This document shows, piece after piece, positions 1-5,835 of a stretch of 5,835 nucleotides of DNA. A program made the translations under genes and the position numbers. The notes beneath the pieces are model-generated. The model searched no databases. It saw only the letters and a program-made list of their open reading frames with translations, and was not told the origin of the DNA. The stretch is from UBA5976 sp037137575. GTDB lineage: Bacteria; Actinomycetota; Actinomycetes; S36-B12; UBA5976. Position 1 is the stretch's first letter. Each line of letters opens with the position of its first letter. The stretch spans positions 1-5,835 of the forward strand of contig JBAXKB010000056.1 of NCBI GenBank assembly GCA_037137575.1, written 5' to 3'.

Positions 1-2
1 CT

Positions 3-86
3 TGTTTGCTTTGGATCAGCGTGTTGTCTTTGCAAGCGCTGACTGTGCAACCCAAAAGTACTGCTATCTCGCCAGCCAATGCTTAA
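3..86 (+). CDS. ctaA: C-terminal end of probable haem A synthase (CtaA/COX15), partial
   Basis: Only the last 27 codons are in the window, in the frame starting at base 3 and ending at TAA 84-86; bases 1-2 are the end of the preceding codon. The tail reads CLLWISVLSLQALTV and then a short polar stretch ending in SPANA. A hydrophobic final helix with an L-W-I core followed by a short polar tail resembles the end of actinobacterial COX15 proteins, whose last membrane helix commonly reads like LVWIAVLR. COX15 oxidises the methyl group of haem O to give haem A in the cytoplasmic membrane. Context supports the call: ctaA commonly lies near ctaB in Actinobacteria, and CtaB makes its substrate. The last 23 bases overlap the 3' end of ctaB tail to tail. 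The identification rests on a very short stretch, so another membrane protein, or no gene at all, remains possible. Confidence 0.5.
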   Translation, partial: CLLWISVLSLQALTVQPKSTAISPANA

Positions 87-1011
87 CGAACGGATCAACG
101 CCGATCATAAGAAACAGAAGCGACAAGTAAGTGATCGACCAATGGAATAGTCGCATTGGCTTAATGTCTTCGGCGCCACTGCGCACTCGACTTCGCAATC
201 CGTAAGCCTCAGCTAAGAAGAATCCGCCGAGAGTCATGGCCACAATGTCGTACACAAACGACATGTCTGCAGCTAAGTTAAGCGTCCACGACACCGCAAC
301 CAATACCCACGAGTAAAGAATGATTTGCTGGGCGACTTTTTTATCATCGGCAACAACAGGCAGCATTGGCACATCGGCTCGCGCATAATCTTCCCGGTAA
401 CGAAGCGACAGTGGCCAGTAGTGCGGCGGAGTCCAGAAGAAAATAATTAGAAACAGAACAACAGGGGCAAGAGATAGTTCATTCTTTACCGCAGCCCAAC
501 CAATAAGCACGGGCATGCAACCGGCTGCCCCACCCCAAACAATGTTTTGCGGTGTTCGACGCTTCAGCAACATCGTGTAACCGATTACATAAAACGCGAT
601 TGCGCCAAGTGCTAACCAAGCTGAAAGCGGATTAACTGCTCGCCAAAGCCAGGCAAAAGATGCTACTGAAAGGGCTGTTGCAAAAACCAGGATGCGACTC
701 CCCGAAATCTCGCCTGTAGCGGAAGGTCTGTTTTTTGTTCGATGCATTAAAGCATCAATGTCACGATCAAGATAACAGTTAAACACGTTCGAACCAGCGG
801 CCGCTAGGGAGCCACCCAACACTGTCGCGCAAACAAGTTTCCACTCTGGGAAGCCATCGGCGGCCAAAAACATTGTTGGAATAGTGGTTACTAGAAGTAA
901 CTCGATAATGCGTGGCTTTGTAAGTGCTACATAGGATTTCAATTTTGCCAAGAGTCCCCGCTTCGCAGTCGAGGGAACCTCTTGCTGGGAATCTATAGGA
1001 ACTGATGGCAC
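64..1011 (-). CDS. ctaB: Protohaem IX farnesyltransferase (haem O synthase)
   Basis: This integral membrane enzyme transfers the farnesyl group of farnesyl diphosphate to haem B, giving haem O, the precursor of haem A in aa3-type oxidases. It is a UbiA-superfamily prenyltransferase of 315 residues, a normal length. The conserved LTKPR lies at residues 30-34. The first Asp-rich motif NxxxDxxxD is N78, D82, D86 and is followed by R91-T-x-x-R95-P. The second polar loop carries WTPPHYWPL (about 193-201) and YREDYARADVPM (205-216; D208, Y209, R211). Around these are roughly eight or nine hydrophobic segments, the first near 37-50 and the last near 293-309. The start is a GTG at 1009-1011 and the stop is TAG at 64-66. 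No good Shine-Dalgarno sequence is seen, but a TACACT box lies six bases upstream, so a leaderless mRNA is likely. It is divergent from tkt across 63 bases and convergent with the probable ctaA end. No key residue is missing. Confidence 0.97.
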   Translation of the reverse strand: MPSVPIDSQQEVPSTAKRGLLAKLKSYVALTKPRIIELLLVTTIPTMFLAADGFPEWKLVCATVLGGSLAAAGSNVFNCYLDRDIDALMHRTKNRPSATGEISGSRILVFATALSVASFAWLWRAVNPLSAWLALGAIAFYVIGYTMLLKRRTPQNIVWGGAAGCMPVLIGWAAVKNELSLAPVVLFLIIFFWTPPHYWPLSLRYREDYARADVPMLPVVADDKKVAQQIILYSWVLVAVSWTLNLAADMSFVYDIVAMTLGGFFLAEAYGLRSRVRSGAEDIKPMRLFHWSITYLSLLFLMIGVDPFVKHWLAR

Positions 1012-1017
1012 ATTCCA

Positions 1018-1023
1018 AGTGTA
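1018..1023 (-). promoter_or_regulatory. Candidate -10 box of the ctaB promoter
   Basis: On the minus strand this reads TACACT, a full match to the actinobacterial TANNNT -10 pattern, and it ends six bases before the GTG start of ctaB. That spacing would put the transcription start on or within a base of the GTG itself, giving a leaderless mRNA. With a 17-base spacer the -35 position would be TTACGG (1041-1046 on the minus strand), only a weak match to TTGACA. The assignment is by pattern and spacing only. Confidence 0.45.
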
Positions 1024-1033
1024 CCTTTTTGAA

Positions 1034-1050
1034 TAACTTTCCGTAACTTT
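1034..1050 (+). repeat. TAACTTT direct repeat in the divergent promoter region
   Basis: Two identical TAACTTT copies lie at 1034-1040 and 1044-1050, separated by CCG, so they repeat with a 10-base period, about one helical turn. A looser third copy, TTACTTT, is at 1063-1069 and overlaps the candidate tkt -10 box. The pair covers the predicted -35 region of both divergent genes. It could be a regulator site, or chance in a pyrimidine-rich 63-base spacer. Confidence 0.35.
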
Positions 1051-1063
1051 TTTACCCAGCCTT

Positions 1064-1069
1064 TACTTT
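1064..1069 (+). promoter_or_regulatory. Candidate -10 box of the tkt-tal-zwf-opcA promoter
   Basis: TACTTT fits TANNNT and ends five bases before the ATG of tkt at 1075, so the transcription start would fall on or next to the A of the start codon. The bases between (TACAG) contain no Shine-Dalgarno sequence, and none is seen further upstream in the pyrimidine-rich spacer, in keeping with a leaderless mRNA. A 17-base spacer puts the -35 position at CCGTAA (1041-1046), which is weak and is the same segment used by the candidate ctaB promoter on the other strand. Confidence 0.45.
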
Positions 1070-1074
1070 TACAG

Positions 1075-3192
1075 ATGAACTTTGGCAATGTCACCGACAA
1101 TCCTGCGCGCCCATTGACTACGCTTAAGGATGTGACTGAATTCTCTTGGAAGCCAATCGATGATCAAGCTGTTGTAACCGCCAGATGCCTGGCTATGGAC
1201 AGCGTACAAAAAGTTGGTAACGGTCATCCCGGTACCGCCATGAGCCTGGCACCCGTGGCCTATCTGCTGTTTCAAAAGTTTCTCCGCCACGATCCAAGCG
1301 ACCCACATTGGTTAGGTCGCGATCGCTTTGTACTTTCAAATGGTCACAGCAGCCTCACCTTATACATACAACTTTTTCTATCCGGTTACGGTTTAGAACT
1401 AAATGACCTAGAAACATTTCGCACATGGGATAGCAAGACTCCAGGGCACCCAGAATTTGGTCACACTGCCGGCGTTGAATTAACTACCGGACCACTAGGC
1501 ACTGGGCTTGCTAGCGCTGTTGGCATGGCGATGGAAACTCGTTACCTGCGCGGCCTCTTGGACGACAATGCTCCTGCTGGTTCAAGTATTTTTGACCACC
1601 GCATCTGGGTAATCGCGGGTGACGGTTGCTTACAAGAAGGCATCACTTCTGAAGCCTCATCACTTGCTGGCCATCAGGAACTTGGCAATCTTGTCGTTCT
1701 ATACGATGACAATCACATTTCAATCGAGGGCGACACCGCTGTTTCATTCAGCGAAGATGTTCTGGCACGGTACTCGGCTTACGGATGGAATGTTGATCAC
1801 GTTGACATGGCTGCCGATGGCAGTGTGGACATTGTTGCGCTAGACGCTGCGTTAACGCGCGCTAGTGCTGTAACTGATCGTCCAACCATTGTTCGGGTGC
1901 GAAACATAATTGGTTGGCCAGCGCCAAATCTAAAGAACACCGGCAAGGCACACGGCTCGGCTCTTGGCGATGCTGAAGTTGCTGCCACCAAAGTTTTGCT
2001 TGGCGCAGATCCAGACAAGAGTTTTGATGTTTCGCCTGTTGTACTTGCGCATACTCGCGAAGTTGCCGATCGTGGTCAGGCGCTGCGCCTAGCTTGGGAT
2101 GAACGTTTTGTTCAGTGGCAAGCAAGTAATCCAGATAAAGCCGCGTTACTTGAGCGCATGAAAGCCCGCGTGCTGCCTGTTGGCTGGAATGCCGAGATTC
2201 CAAAGTTTGAAACAGGTAAAGAAATTGCCACCCGTAAAGCCTCAAGCGATGTTATTCAAGCAATTGCCGCAGCGCTTCCAGAATTCTGGGGTGGCTCTGC
2301 CGACTTAGGCGATAGTAACCTCACCACCATCGAAGGTGGCAAGTCGTTCCTGCCTGCATCAAGTGACATGCCTGATGCCAGCACACATGGGCGCATCCTG
2401 CACTTTGGTATTCGCGAATTTGCGATGGGCGCCATTCTTAACGGCATTGCAACAAGTGGCTTAACTCGCCCATTTGGCGGAACATTCATGGTGTTCAGCG
2501 ACTTCATGCGTGGAACAGTGCGCCTGGCAGCGTTGATGAACTTGCCAGTTACTTATGTCTGGACGCACGACTCAATTGGTGTTGGTGAAGATGGGCCAAC
2601 TCATCAGCCGATTGAACATCTGTGGGCTCTTCGCGCAATTCCAAACCTTGCGGTAATTCGCCCCGCTGATGCTAACGAAACGGCTAGCGTTTGGCAGGCA
2701 GTAATTGAGCACAACAAGCCAGCAGCTTTGGCACTATCTCGACAGAACTTGCCAGTGCTCGATAGCGCACACACCACCGACGTAGATCTAGTAAAACGTG
2801 GCGCCTACGTTTTGGTTGATGGTTCGTCTGCCCCACAGGTTGTGTTAATTGCAACTGGCTCTGAAGTGAGCATCGCAGTGGCAGCGCGCGAACAGTTAGA
2901 AGCAAGCGGCATCAGCACGCGAGTTGTCTCCGCACCTTGTTTGGAATGGTTTGACGAGCAGAGCGCTGAATACCGTGAATCAGTGCTGCCAAGTTCGGTT
3001 TCGGCCCGAGTGGCTATCGAAGCCGGCATCGCACAAGGTTGGTGGAAATACGTTGGTCTAAGTGGCGATGTAATCAGCATTGAACATTTCGGCGCCTCAG
3101 CTGCCGCTAGCAAGCTTTACAGTGAATTCGGACTTACCGCGCAGGCAATCGTTGCCACAGCTACGGCTCTAATTACAAATGAATCGAAGTAA
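1075..3192 (+). CDS. tkt: Transketolase
   Basis: This cytosolic, thiamine diphosphate- and Mg-dependent homodimer moves two-carbon ketol units between xylulose 5-phosphate and ribose 5-phosphate or erythrose 4-phosphate, linking the pentose phosphate pathway to glycolysis. At 705 residues it has the actinobacterial length. The N-terminal cofactor domain shows GHPG (H51), GHSS (H91), PGHPE (H125), GPLG (139-142), and the GDG...N signature with D183, E188 and N213; H293 lies in the KAHG loop. The central pyrimidine-binding domain carries the catalytic Glu in GIREFAMG (E448), HDS (498-500), GEDGPTHQP (D506, H510) and SRQNL (R556). The C-terminal domain begins near 585 and has TGSEV (594-598) and EHFGAS (670-675). 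About 22 residues precede the conserved core, as is usual. The ATG at 1075 lacks a Shine-Dalgarno sequence but sits just after a -10 box. It is the first gene of the cluster, with tal starting three bases after its TAA. Confidence 0.98.
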   Translation: MNFGNVTDNPARPLTTLKDVTEFSWKPIDDQAVVTARCLAMDSVQKVGNGHPGTAMSLAPVAYLLFQKFLRHDPSDPHWLGRDRFVLSNGHSSLTLYIQLFLSGYGLELNDLETFRTWDSKTPGHPEFGHTAGVELTTGPLGTGLASAVGMAMETRYLRGLLDDNAPAGSSIFDHRIWVIAGDGCLQEGITSEASSLAGHQELGNLVVLYDDNHISIEGDTAVSFSEDVLARYSAYGWNVDHVDMAADGSVDIVALDAALTRASAVTDRPTIVRVRNIIGWPAPNLKNTGKAHGSALGDAEVAATKVLLGADPDKSFDVSPVVLAHTREVADRGQALRLAWDERFVQWQASNPDKAALLERMKARVLPVGWNAEIPKFETGKEIATRKASSDVIQAIAAALPEFWGGSADLGDSNLTTIEGGKSFLPASSDMPDASTHGRILHFGIREFAMGAILNGIATSGLTRPFGGTFMVFSDFMRGTVRLAALMNLPVTYVWTHDSIGVGEDGPTHQPIEHLWALRAIPNLAVIRPADANETASVWQAVIEHNKPAALALSRQNLPVLDSAHTTDVDLVKRGAYVLVDGSSAPQVVLIATGSEVSIAVAAREQLEASGISTRVVSAPCLEWFDEQSAEYRESVLPSSVSARVAIEAGIAQGWWKYVGLSGDVISIEHFGASAAASKLYSEFGLTAQAIVATATALITNESK

Positions 3193-3195
3193 GAG

Positions 3196-4308
3196 ATGCA
3201 GAACGAAAACCTAGCCGCTCTCTATGAAGCGGGCGTATCCATTTGGATTGACGATCTAGATCGTCACCGAATTGAATCTGGCAATCTTCAAGAACTAATC
3301 GATACGAAGAGTGTCGTTGGTGTTACAACTAACCCAAGTATTTTTGAAAAGGCAATGACTTCTGGATTAGCTGAATATCAACCTCAACTCGCAGAACTTG
3401 CTGGCACTGGTGCTTCGGCTGAAGAAGCCGTACGCGCTTTAACCGTGCACGATGTAACAGCAGCATGCGAGATCATGCACCCGGTTTGGGAAAAGTCGGG
3501 CCATGTTGATGGTCGGGTTTCGCTTGAGGTTGATCCGCGTCTGGCTAACGACACCGCAGGTACATCGGCGCAAGCGGTAGAACTTTGGCACACTGTTAAC
3601 CGCCCAAATTTAATGATTAAAATTCCAGCTACAAAAGCTGGCCTTCCCGCAATTACTGAAACTCTTGCTGCTGGCATCAGCGTAAATGTAACTCTAATTT
3701 TTTCAGAAACTCGTTATGTTGAAGTACTTGATGCTTGGCTGTCAGGTTTGGAAAAAGCTGCCGCAAACGGCCATGACTTAAGCCTGATTGAATCTGTTGC
3801 ATCCTTCTTCGTAAGCCGTGTTGACACCCTGCTGGATAAAGAACTTGATTCAATTGGAACTCCTGCGGCAACTGCGCTTCGCGGTAAAGCAGCAATCGCA
3901 AATGCTCACTTGGCTTGGCAAGCATTCTTAGATGTAACTGCCGGGCAACGTTGGCAAGATTTACAGAGCCAAGGTGCGCATGTGCAGCGTCCACTTTGGG
4001 CTTCAACTGGCGTTAAAGACCCCGCTTATGACGACACTCGCTACGTTGTTGAACTTGTTGCGCCAAACAGTGTGAACACCATGCCAGAAGCAACAATGAA
4101 CGCCATTGCAGATCATGGCGTAATTCGTGGCGACACAGTCACTGGCACCGCCCCTGCCGCTCGTCAAGTGTGGGCAGACTTAGCCCAACTTGGCATTTCA
4201 GCGCACGATGTATTTGCCGAACTTGAAACCGATGGCGTTAACAAGTTCATTGCAGCATGGGAACAACTGCTAACCAGTATTGAAACCGCGTTGCAGGGTG
4301 CCAAGTGA
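3196..4308 (+). CDS. tal: Transaldolase (long actinobacterial type)
   Basis: This cytosolic enzyme moves a dihydroxyacetone unit from sedoheptulose 7-phosphate to glyceraldehyde 3-phosphate through a Schiff base. At 370 residues it is longer than the roughly 317-residue E. coli TalB and fits the actinobacterial/cyanobacterial subfamily. Visible active-site elements are WIDDLDR (17-23), TTNPS (T44, T45, N46), the conserved Glu in SLEVDPRLA (E111), the Schiff-base Lys in MIKIPAT (K142), NVTLIFS (N164, T166) and SFFVSR (S203, R208). The K142-to-N164 spacing of 22 equals that of E. coli K132 and N154. ASTGVKDPAYDD (269-280) and VAPNSVNTMP (288-297) belong to the conserved C-terminal half. The ATG begins three bases after the tkt stop. 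A weak purine stretch, GAAG (3186-3189), is the only candidate ribosome site, so translation is probably coupled to tkt. The 3' end overlaps zwf by four bases. No pgi gene follows, unlike some actinobacterial versions of this cluster. Confidence 0.97.
   Translation: MQNENLAALYEAGVSIWIDDLDRHRIESGNLQELIDTKSVVGVTTNPSIFEKAMTSGLAEYQPQLAELAGTGASAEEAVRALTVHDVTAACEIMHPVWEKSGHVDGRVSLEVDPRLANDTAGTSAQAVELWHTVNRPNLMIKIPATKAGLPAITETLAAGISVNVTLIFSETRYVEVLDAWLSGLEKAAANGHDLSLIESVASFFVSRVDTLLDKELDSIGTPAATALRGKAAIANAHLAWQAFLDVTAGQRWQDLQSQGAHVQRPLWASTGVKDPAYDDTRYVVELVAPNSVNTMPEATMNAIADHGVIRGDTVTGTAPAARQVWADLAQLGISAHDVFAELETDGVNKFIAAWEQLLTSIETALQGAK
4295..4298 (+). promoter_or_regulatory. Ribosome binding site of zwf inside the tal 3' end
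   Basis: AGGG lies six bases before the GTG start of zwf at 4305. It is the clearest Shine-Dalgarno-like element among the gene starts in the window and supports the GTG as the true start. It sits within tal codons, so ribosomes finishing tal would pass over it and could restart at the overlapping GTGA. Confidence 0.55.
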
Positions 4309-5822
4309 TCAACCCATTACGCGATGTTAACGACCGAAGGCTCCCGCGAGTTGCTGGCCCGTGCGCGCTAATTATCTTCGGTGTTACTGGCGACTTGGCT
4401 CGTAAGAAAGTTATGCCTGCCATTTACGACCTAGCTAATCGTGGATTACTTCCACCAGGCTTTGCCCTGGTTGGTTTTGCGCGTCGCGATTGGGCAGATC
4501 AAGACTTCGCACAAATCGTGCACGACTCAGTGCGCGAACACGCCCGAACCGAATTTCGAGAAGATGTCTGGCAGCAACTTGCATCGGGTATTCGATTTGT
4601 GGCGGGCGATCTTCACAGTGACGAATCTTTCGATGAACTTCGCCGAGTAGTTGACGAACTGGATGCAACTCGTGGCACACGCGGTAATCACGCGTTCTAC
4701 CTTTCAATTCCTCCAGGCTTGTTCCCAGATGTAATTAACCAGCTTCGTCGTTCGGGCCTAGCAACAGCAGCTAAGGATGCCTGGCGCCGAGTAGTTATCG
4801 AAAAGCCGTTCGGTCACGACACCCAGAGCGCTCGCGATTTGAACAAAGTTGTTGGCACAGTTTTTGATAGTGGTTCTGTATTCCGTATTGACCACTATTT
4901 GGGTAAAGAGACAGTGCAGAACATGTTGGCGATTCGCTTTGCAAATGCGATGTACGAGCCGATTTGGAATTCAAACTACGTAGACCATGTGCAGATCACT
5001 ATGGCTGAAGACATCGGCATTGGTGGCCGTGCTGGGTACTACGATGGCATCGGTGCGGCCCGCGATGTAATTCAAAATCACCTACTTCAACTTCTTGCAC
5101 TAACCGCAATGGAAGAACCAAATTCGTTTCTTGCCGATTCTGTCCGGGTAGAAAAGGAGAAAGTGCTCAGCGCACTTGTTCTGCCTCGCGACATTGAAAA
5201 ACACAGCGCCCGCGGTCAGTATTCAGCTGGTTGGCAAGGTGGCGTTGAAGTCAAAGGTTATCTTGAGGAAGATGGCATTGACCCGAATTCCATCACCGAA
5301 ACCTACGCAGCTATCCGAGTAGACATTGATAACCGTCGTTGGGCGGGTGTGCCGTTTTATTTACGCGCCGGTAAGCGCCTTGGCCGCCGGGTAACTGAAG
5401 TAGCCGTGACATTCAAACGTGCTCCACACCTTCCCTTTAGCTCCACAGCCACACAAGAACTTAGTAACAACGTGATTGTGTTCCGTATTCAGCCAGACGA
5501 AGGCATGACAGTTCGCTTTGGTTCGAAAGTTCCTGGCACTGCGCTTGAAGTTCGCGACGTAAACATGGACTTCGCTTACGGCGACACATTCACTGAAGCA
5601 AGCCCTGAAGCTTACGAGCGACTTATTCTTGATGTGCTCTTAGGTGATCCACCACTTTTCCCACGTCACTCGGAAGTCGAACTGCAGTGGCGCATTCTTG
5701 ACCCGATTTTGGAACGTTGGGCTAAGCGCGGACAACCCGAGCAATATCACAGTGGTGGCTGGGGACCCGAATCCGCTATTGAAATGATGGCCCGCGATGG
5801 TCGGATGTGGCGACGCCCATGA
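4305..5822 (+). CDS. zwf: Glucose-6-phosphate 1-dehydrogenase
   Basis: This enzyme oxidises glucose 6-phosphate to 6-phosphogluconolactone with reduction of NADP (or NAD), the entry step of the oxidative pentose phosphate pathway in the cytosol. At 505 residues it is normal for the family. The Rossmann nucleotide-binding loop is FGVTGDLARKK (25-35). The substrate-site motifs are EKPFG (166-170) and RIDHYLGKE (194-202; D196, H197, K201), and the catalytic base is H259 in QNHLLQ. The D196/H197/H259 spacing matches D177/H178/H240 of the Leuconostoc enzyme. RAGKRL (354-359) supplies conserved basic residues, and the protein ends in the typical DGRMWRRP. The start is GTG at 4305, overlapping the tal TGA as GTGA, with AGGG six bases upstream. 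The stop TGA overlaps the next ATG. The sequence does not settle cofactor preference. In Actinobacteria the enzyme is expected to work with OpcA, which appears to follow directly. Confidence 0.98.
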   Translation: MINPLRDVNDRRLPRVAGPCALIIFGVTGDLARKKVMPAIYDLANRGLLPPGFALVGFARRDWADQDFAQIVHDSVREHARTEFREDVWQQLASGIRFVAGDLHSDESFDELRRVVDELDATRGTRGNHAFYLSIPPGLFPDVINQLRRSGLATAAKDAWRRVVIEKPFGHDTQSARDLNKVVGTVFDSGSVFRIDHYLGKETVQNMLAIRFANAMYEPIWNSNYVDHVQITMAEDIGIGGRAGYYDGIGAARDVIQNHLLQLLALTAMEEPNSFLADSVRVEKEKVLSALVLPRDIEKHSARGQYSAGWQGGVEVKGYLEEDGIDPNSITETYAAIRVDIDNRRWAGVPFYLRAGKRLGRRVTEVAVTFKRAPHLPFSSTATQELSNNVIVFRIQPDEGMTVRFGSKVPGTALEVRDVNMDFAYGDTFTEASPEAYERLILDVLLGDPPLFPRHSEVELQWRILDPILERWAKRGQPEQYHSGGWGPESAIEMMARDGRMWRRP

Positions 5823-5835
5823 TCACTTTAGAAAA
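5819..5835 (+). CDS. opcA: Start of probable glucose-6-phosphate dehydrogenase assembly protein OpcA, partial
   Basis: An ATG overlaps the zwf stop codon as ATGA (5819-5822), and the frame stays open to the window end, giving only M-I-T-L-E and part of the next codon. Five residues cannot identify a protein. The call comes from conserved gene order: in Actinobacteria zwf is normally followed at once by opcA, then by the 6-phosphogluconolactonase gene, and OpcA proteins often begin with a short Ile-rich stretch. OpcA supports assembly or activity of the dehydrogenase encoded upstream. The four-base overlap suggests coupled translation and matched amounts of the two partners. The upstream sequence GATGTGG is at most a weak ribosome site. 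Confidence 0.55.

Noticed and set aside
16..42. Inverted repeat TCAGCG / CGCTGA (16-21 and 37-42) as a terminator for ctaB.
   Set aside because: The stem is only six base pairs with a 15-base loop, has no U-run in either direction, and lies inside the probable ctaA coding end.
2..130. A second open plus-strand frame (+2) running from the left edge to TAA at 128-130.
   Set aside because: It would overlap ctaB by 67 bases, its residues look unlike a protein end of any family I know, and the +3 frame gives a better explanation of the same bases.
1043..1055. Short inverted repeat GTAA-N5-TTAC in the divergent spacer as an operator.
   Set aside because: Four-base arms in an A/T-rich spacer are expected by chance; the TAACTTT direct repeat is the stronger signal there.
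1132..1134. GTG at codon 20 of tkt as an alternative start, preceded by AAGGA.
   Set aside because: AAGGA ends only one base before the GTG, too close to work as a normal ribosome site; the ATG at 1075 gives a family-typical N-terminus and has a well-placed -10 box.
1862..2245. A 127-codon antisense open frame inside tkt, along with shorter antisense and out-of-frame ORFs in tkt, tal and zwf.
   Set aside because: Low-complexity, Gln/Leu/Arg-rich or Ser/Ala-rich translations with no recognisable domain, opposite strongly conserved coding sequence; these are shadows of the real genes.
1..5835. Search for an undescribed system: mobile elements, CRISPR-like repeats, RNA genes, defence or toxin genes, frameshifts or fusions.
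   Set aside because: Nearly every base is accounted for by intact, well-known metabolic genes with their catalytic residues; the only non-coding stretch is the 63-base promoter spacer, plus 3 bases between tkt and tal.

Overview
The window is an ordinary core-metabolism locus from what is most likely an actinobacterium. The order ctaB (divergent) / tkt - tal - zwf - opcA is the classic actinobacterial oxidative and non-oxidative pentose phosphate cluster beside the haem A genes, as in Corynebacterium, Mycobacterium and Streptomyces. The proteins carry actinobacterial forms of the family motifs, such as TPPHYWPLSLRYREDYARAD in CtaB and the long, about 370-residue transaldolase. By eye the base composition is near 50% G+C, with free use of TTA, CTA and A/T-ending codons. 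That is low for the phylum and points towards a streamlined or planktonic lineage (for example freshwater Nanopelagicales or Luna-type Microbacteriaceae) rather than Streptomyces or Mycobacterium. This lineage guess is inference.

Layout: positions 1-86 (+) hold the last codons of a gene whose tail fits haem A synthase (ctaA/COX15), running convergently into and overlapping the end of ctaB. Positions 64-1011 (-) are ctaB, haem O synthase. Positions 1012-1074 are a 63-base divergent spacer. It holds a TANNNT -10 box 5-6 bases before each start codon, so both ctaB and tkt may be transcribed as leaderless mRNAs, plus a 10-base-spaced TAACTTT direct repeat. Positions 1075-3192 (+) are tkt, 3196-4308 tal and 4305-5822 zwf. 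A fourth gene, probably opcA, starts at 5819 and is cut by the window end.

How the genes work together: Zwf, with OpcA as its usual actinobacterial assembly partner, commits glucose 6-phosphate to the oxidative pentose phosphate pathway and makes reduced nicotinamide nucleotide. Tkt and Tal interconvert the resulting pentose phosphates with glycolytic sugars. The four genes are so tightly packed (3-base gap, GTGA overlap, ATGA overlap) that one polycistronic, translationally coupled operon is likely. On the other side, CtaB farnesylates haem B to haem O and CtaA would oxidise haem O to haem A for aa3-type cytochrome c oxidase.

I found no mobile element, RNA gene, CRISPR array, phage remnant or unknown system. 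All genes look intact with their catalytic residues present. The observations of real interest are regulatory or architectural: the compact, apparently leaderless divergent promoter region and the convergent overlap of the two haem A genes.
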